From the NCBI GenBank assembly GCA_002973575.1, contig PVEQ01000003.1, positions 1 to 64,000 on the forward strand: DNA of 64,000 nucleotides, read 5' to 3'. Positions 62,623 to 64,000 of this stretch are shown one piece after another; the stretch's first letter is position 1; the number at the start of each line of letters is the position of its first letter. The notes beneath the pieces are model-generated. The model saw only the letters and a program-made list of their open reading frames with translations, was not told where the DNA came from and made no database searches. The stretch is from Sediminibacterium magnilacihabitans. Its GTDB lineage: Bacteria > Bacteroidota > Bacteroidia > Chitinophagales > Chitinophagaceae. The translations under genes and the position numbers were made by a program.

Positions 62623-63990
62623 ATGCAGATCAGGACCAGGCTAACATTATTGTTCACTGCGCTGACAGCGGCCATTTTGCTGGCTTTTGCCCTGATCGTA
62701 TATGTTTCTTTCTCCCGAACAAGGGAAGATGAATATTATAAAAGGCTCAAACAACAAGCTACCATCAAAGCCAACCTGCTGTTTGATACGAAAATCGATC
62801 CGGGCGTATTGCAGTTGATTTACAAGAACACATCCGATCCTTTATTCCAGGAAGAAGTAGCTATTTATGATACAGGTTTTCATTTATTGTACCACGATGC
62901 GGTAGATATCGATAAAGTGAAAGAGACCCGGGACATGATTGATCAGACCATTGCACAGAAAGAGCTCCGGTTCTATGTAAAAGACATGCAGGTGGTGGCA
63001 TTCGTTTATACGCGTAAAGATCATACTTATGTAATCACTGCCGCGGCCAAAGATGGCAATGGACTGGCCAAACTGGCGGCCTTGCGCAATACCCTGCTGG
63101 TGGTATTCGTAGGCGCCATTGTACTGATTTTTTTGGCAGGCCGTTTTTTGGCCCGTCAATCACTGAATCCCGTAGCCGCAATGGTAGACAAGGTGAAAAC
63201 CATTACGGCCACCAACCTCGATTTCAGGGTGGCCGAGGGCAACCGGAAAGATGAGATCGCTTCCCTGGCCATCACCTTCAATGAAATGCTCAACCGCCTG
63301 GAAAATTCATTCGACGCCCAGAAACATTTTGTATCGAATATCTCCCATGAATTGAGAACGCCGCTGACTGCCATGCTTACAGAGCTGCAACTGACTGTAT
63401 CGAAAGAAAGAAGCAATGAAGAATACAAAGCGGCGATCACACATATTATAGGTGATACCAAAAAGATCATTCGCCTTTCCAACAGCCTGCTCGACTTGGC
63501 AAAAGCCAGTTATGATCAAACCGAAATAGCGTTCAAAGAACTGCGGATAGACGAGGTACTGCTCGACGCCCGTAACGATGTGCTGCACAACCAGCCCGAT
63601 GTGAGCATCAATATCCGTTTTGAAAAAGAGATCGAAAACGATGATTTCGTTTCAGTGCAGGGCAATGAATACCTGCTGAAAGCTGCTTTCAGCAACTTAA
63701 TGGAAAATGGCTGTAAATTCTCGGCGAATAAACAATGTACTGCTTCTATCTCGTACGATCAACAACATGTGATCCTGCATTTTACCGATACAGGTATAGG
63801 AATCCCACCCGATGAGCTGGCACATATTTTTACCCCTTTTTATAGGGGAAAGAATAAACAATTTACCGATGGCAATGGCATCGGTCTTCCATTAACGCAA
63901 AAGATCATTGGATTGCACAATGGTACTATTACGGTGCATTCAAAAGAAGGAGAAGGCACTACATTTGTCGTTACTTTCAAGCATGTTTAA
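62623..63990 (+). CDS. HAMP-domain sensor histidine kinase
   Basis: This 455-residue kinase has a transmembrane segment at about 10-28, an extracytoplasmic sensor to about 150, a second transmembrane segment (LLVVFVGAIVLIFLAGRFLA) and a HAMP domain. The dimerisation/phospho-acceptor helix SHELRTPLTA carries His242. The ATPase domain has N-box NLMENGCKF, DTGIGIPPDEL and GNGIGLPLT. It pairs with the response regulator just upstream. The sensed signal is unknown. The window ends 10 bp after its stop. Confidence 0.94.
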   Translation: MQIRTRLTLLFTALTAAILLAFALIVYVSFSRTREDEYYKRLKQQATIKANLLFDTKIDPGVLQLIYKNTSDPLFQEEVAIYDTGFHLLYHDAVDIDKVKETRDMIDQTIAQKELRFYVKDMQVVAFVYTRKDHTYVITAAAKDGNGLAKLAALRNTLLVVFVGAIVLIFLAGRFLARQSLNPVAAMVDKVKTITATNLDFRVAEGNRKDEIASLAITFNEMLNRLENSFDAQKHFVSNISHELRTPLTAMLTELQLTVSKERSNEEYKAAITHIIGDTKKIIRLSNSLLDLAKASYDQTEIAFKELRIDEVLLDARNDVLHNQPDVSINIRFEKEIENDDFVSVQGNEYLLKAAFSNLMENGCKFSANKQCTASISYDQQHVILHFTDTGIGIPPDELAHIFTPFYRGKNKQFTDGNGIGLPLTQKIIGLHNGTITVHSKEGEGTTFVVTFKHV

Positions 63991-64000
63991 CCAGTCCAAC

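Overview
The window is a chromosomal segment of a Bacteroidota bacterium, most likely of the family Chitinophagaceae (Chitinophaga/Niastella-like). The supporting signs are a FecI/FecR/TonB-receptor regulatory trio, DUF3822 next to rsmD, a GIN-domain protein, a DUF5686 outer-membrane protein, Bacteroidota-style lipoproteins, and weak or absent Shine-Dalgarno sequences. No phage capsid, terminase or integrase genes, no rRNA or tRNA genes and no CRISPR array are visible, and no gene-free stretch exceeds 300 bp.

The left part (about 0.1-33.7 kb) is mostly core genome. From left to right it holds a 5'-nucleotidase, cutC, and a fusion of a glucosyl-3-phosphoglycerate-synthase-like glycosyltransferase with a HAD phosphatase, followed by a universal stress protein. 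Next come a glycosylasparaginase, a small-molecule kinase paired with a LacI regulator (a candidate operator lies between them), a RES/DUF2384 toxin-antitoxin pair and a MATE transporter. A tightly overlapping housekeeping string follows: DUF3822, rsmD, bioD, 5-formyl-THF cyclo-ligase, lpxK and rnr. After that come a saccharopine-dehydrogenase-like gene, a GIN-domain protein, gyrA with a TPR protein, an RlpA-like lipoprotein, several small enzymes, an ECF sigma/FecR/TonB-receptor system, a DUF5686 protein and a beta-helix lipoprotein.

The right part (about 33.9-61.9 kb) is one long plus-strand locus encoding a complete extracellular contractile injection system (eCIS), a phage-tail-like particle related to PVC/Afp/MAC/AlgoCIS. 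The order is: DUF4255 cap/terminator, an unrecognised 389-residue protein, a single sheath, tube, second tube, DUF5908, LysM hub protein, VgrG-like spike, PAAR tip, gp25 wedge, two large baseplate proteins, a 1413-residue PKD-containing protein, a tape-measure protein, two DUF4157 (eCIS core domain) proteins, and the AAA+ ATPase. A two-component system follows directly.

The most notable object is the 1705-residue DUF4157 protein. It combines an eCIS-type N-terminal region carrying HELTH, a CHAP/NlpC-like Cys-His peptidase segment, three helical repeats with an exact 140-residue period, and a C-terminal domain of markedly lower GC with an H...N...N arrangement reminiscent of a beta-beta-alpha-metal nuclease. 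I read it as a modular cargo or effector of the particle with an exchangeable toxic tip. Upstream of the operon are two nearly identical 18-bp direct repeats 22 bp apart, a candidate control site for the whole system.
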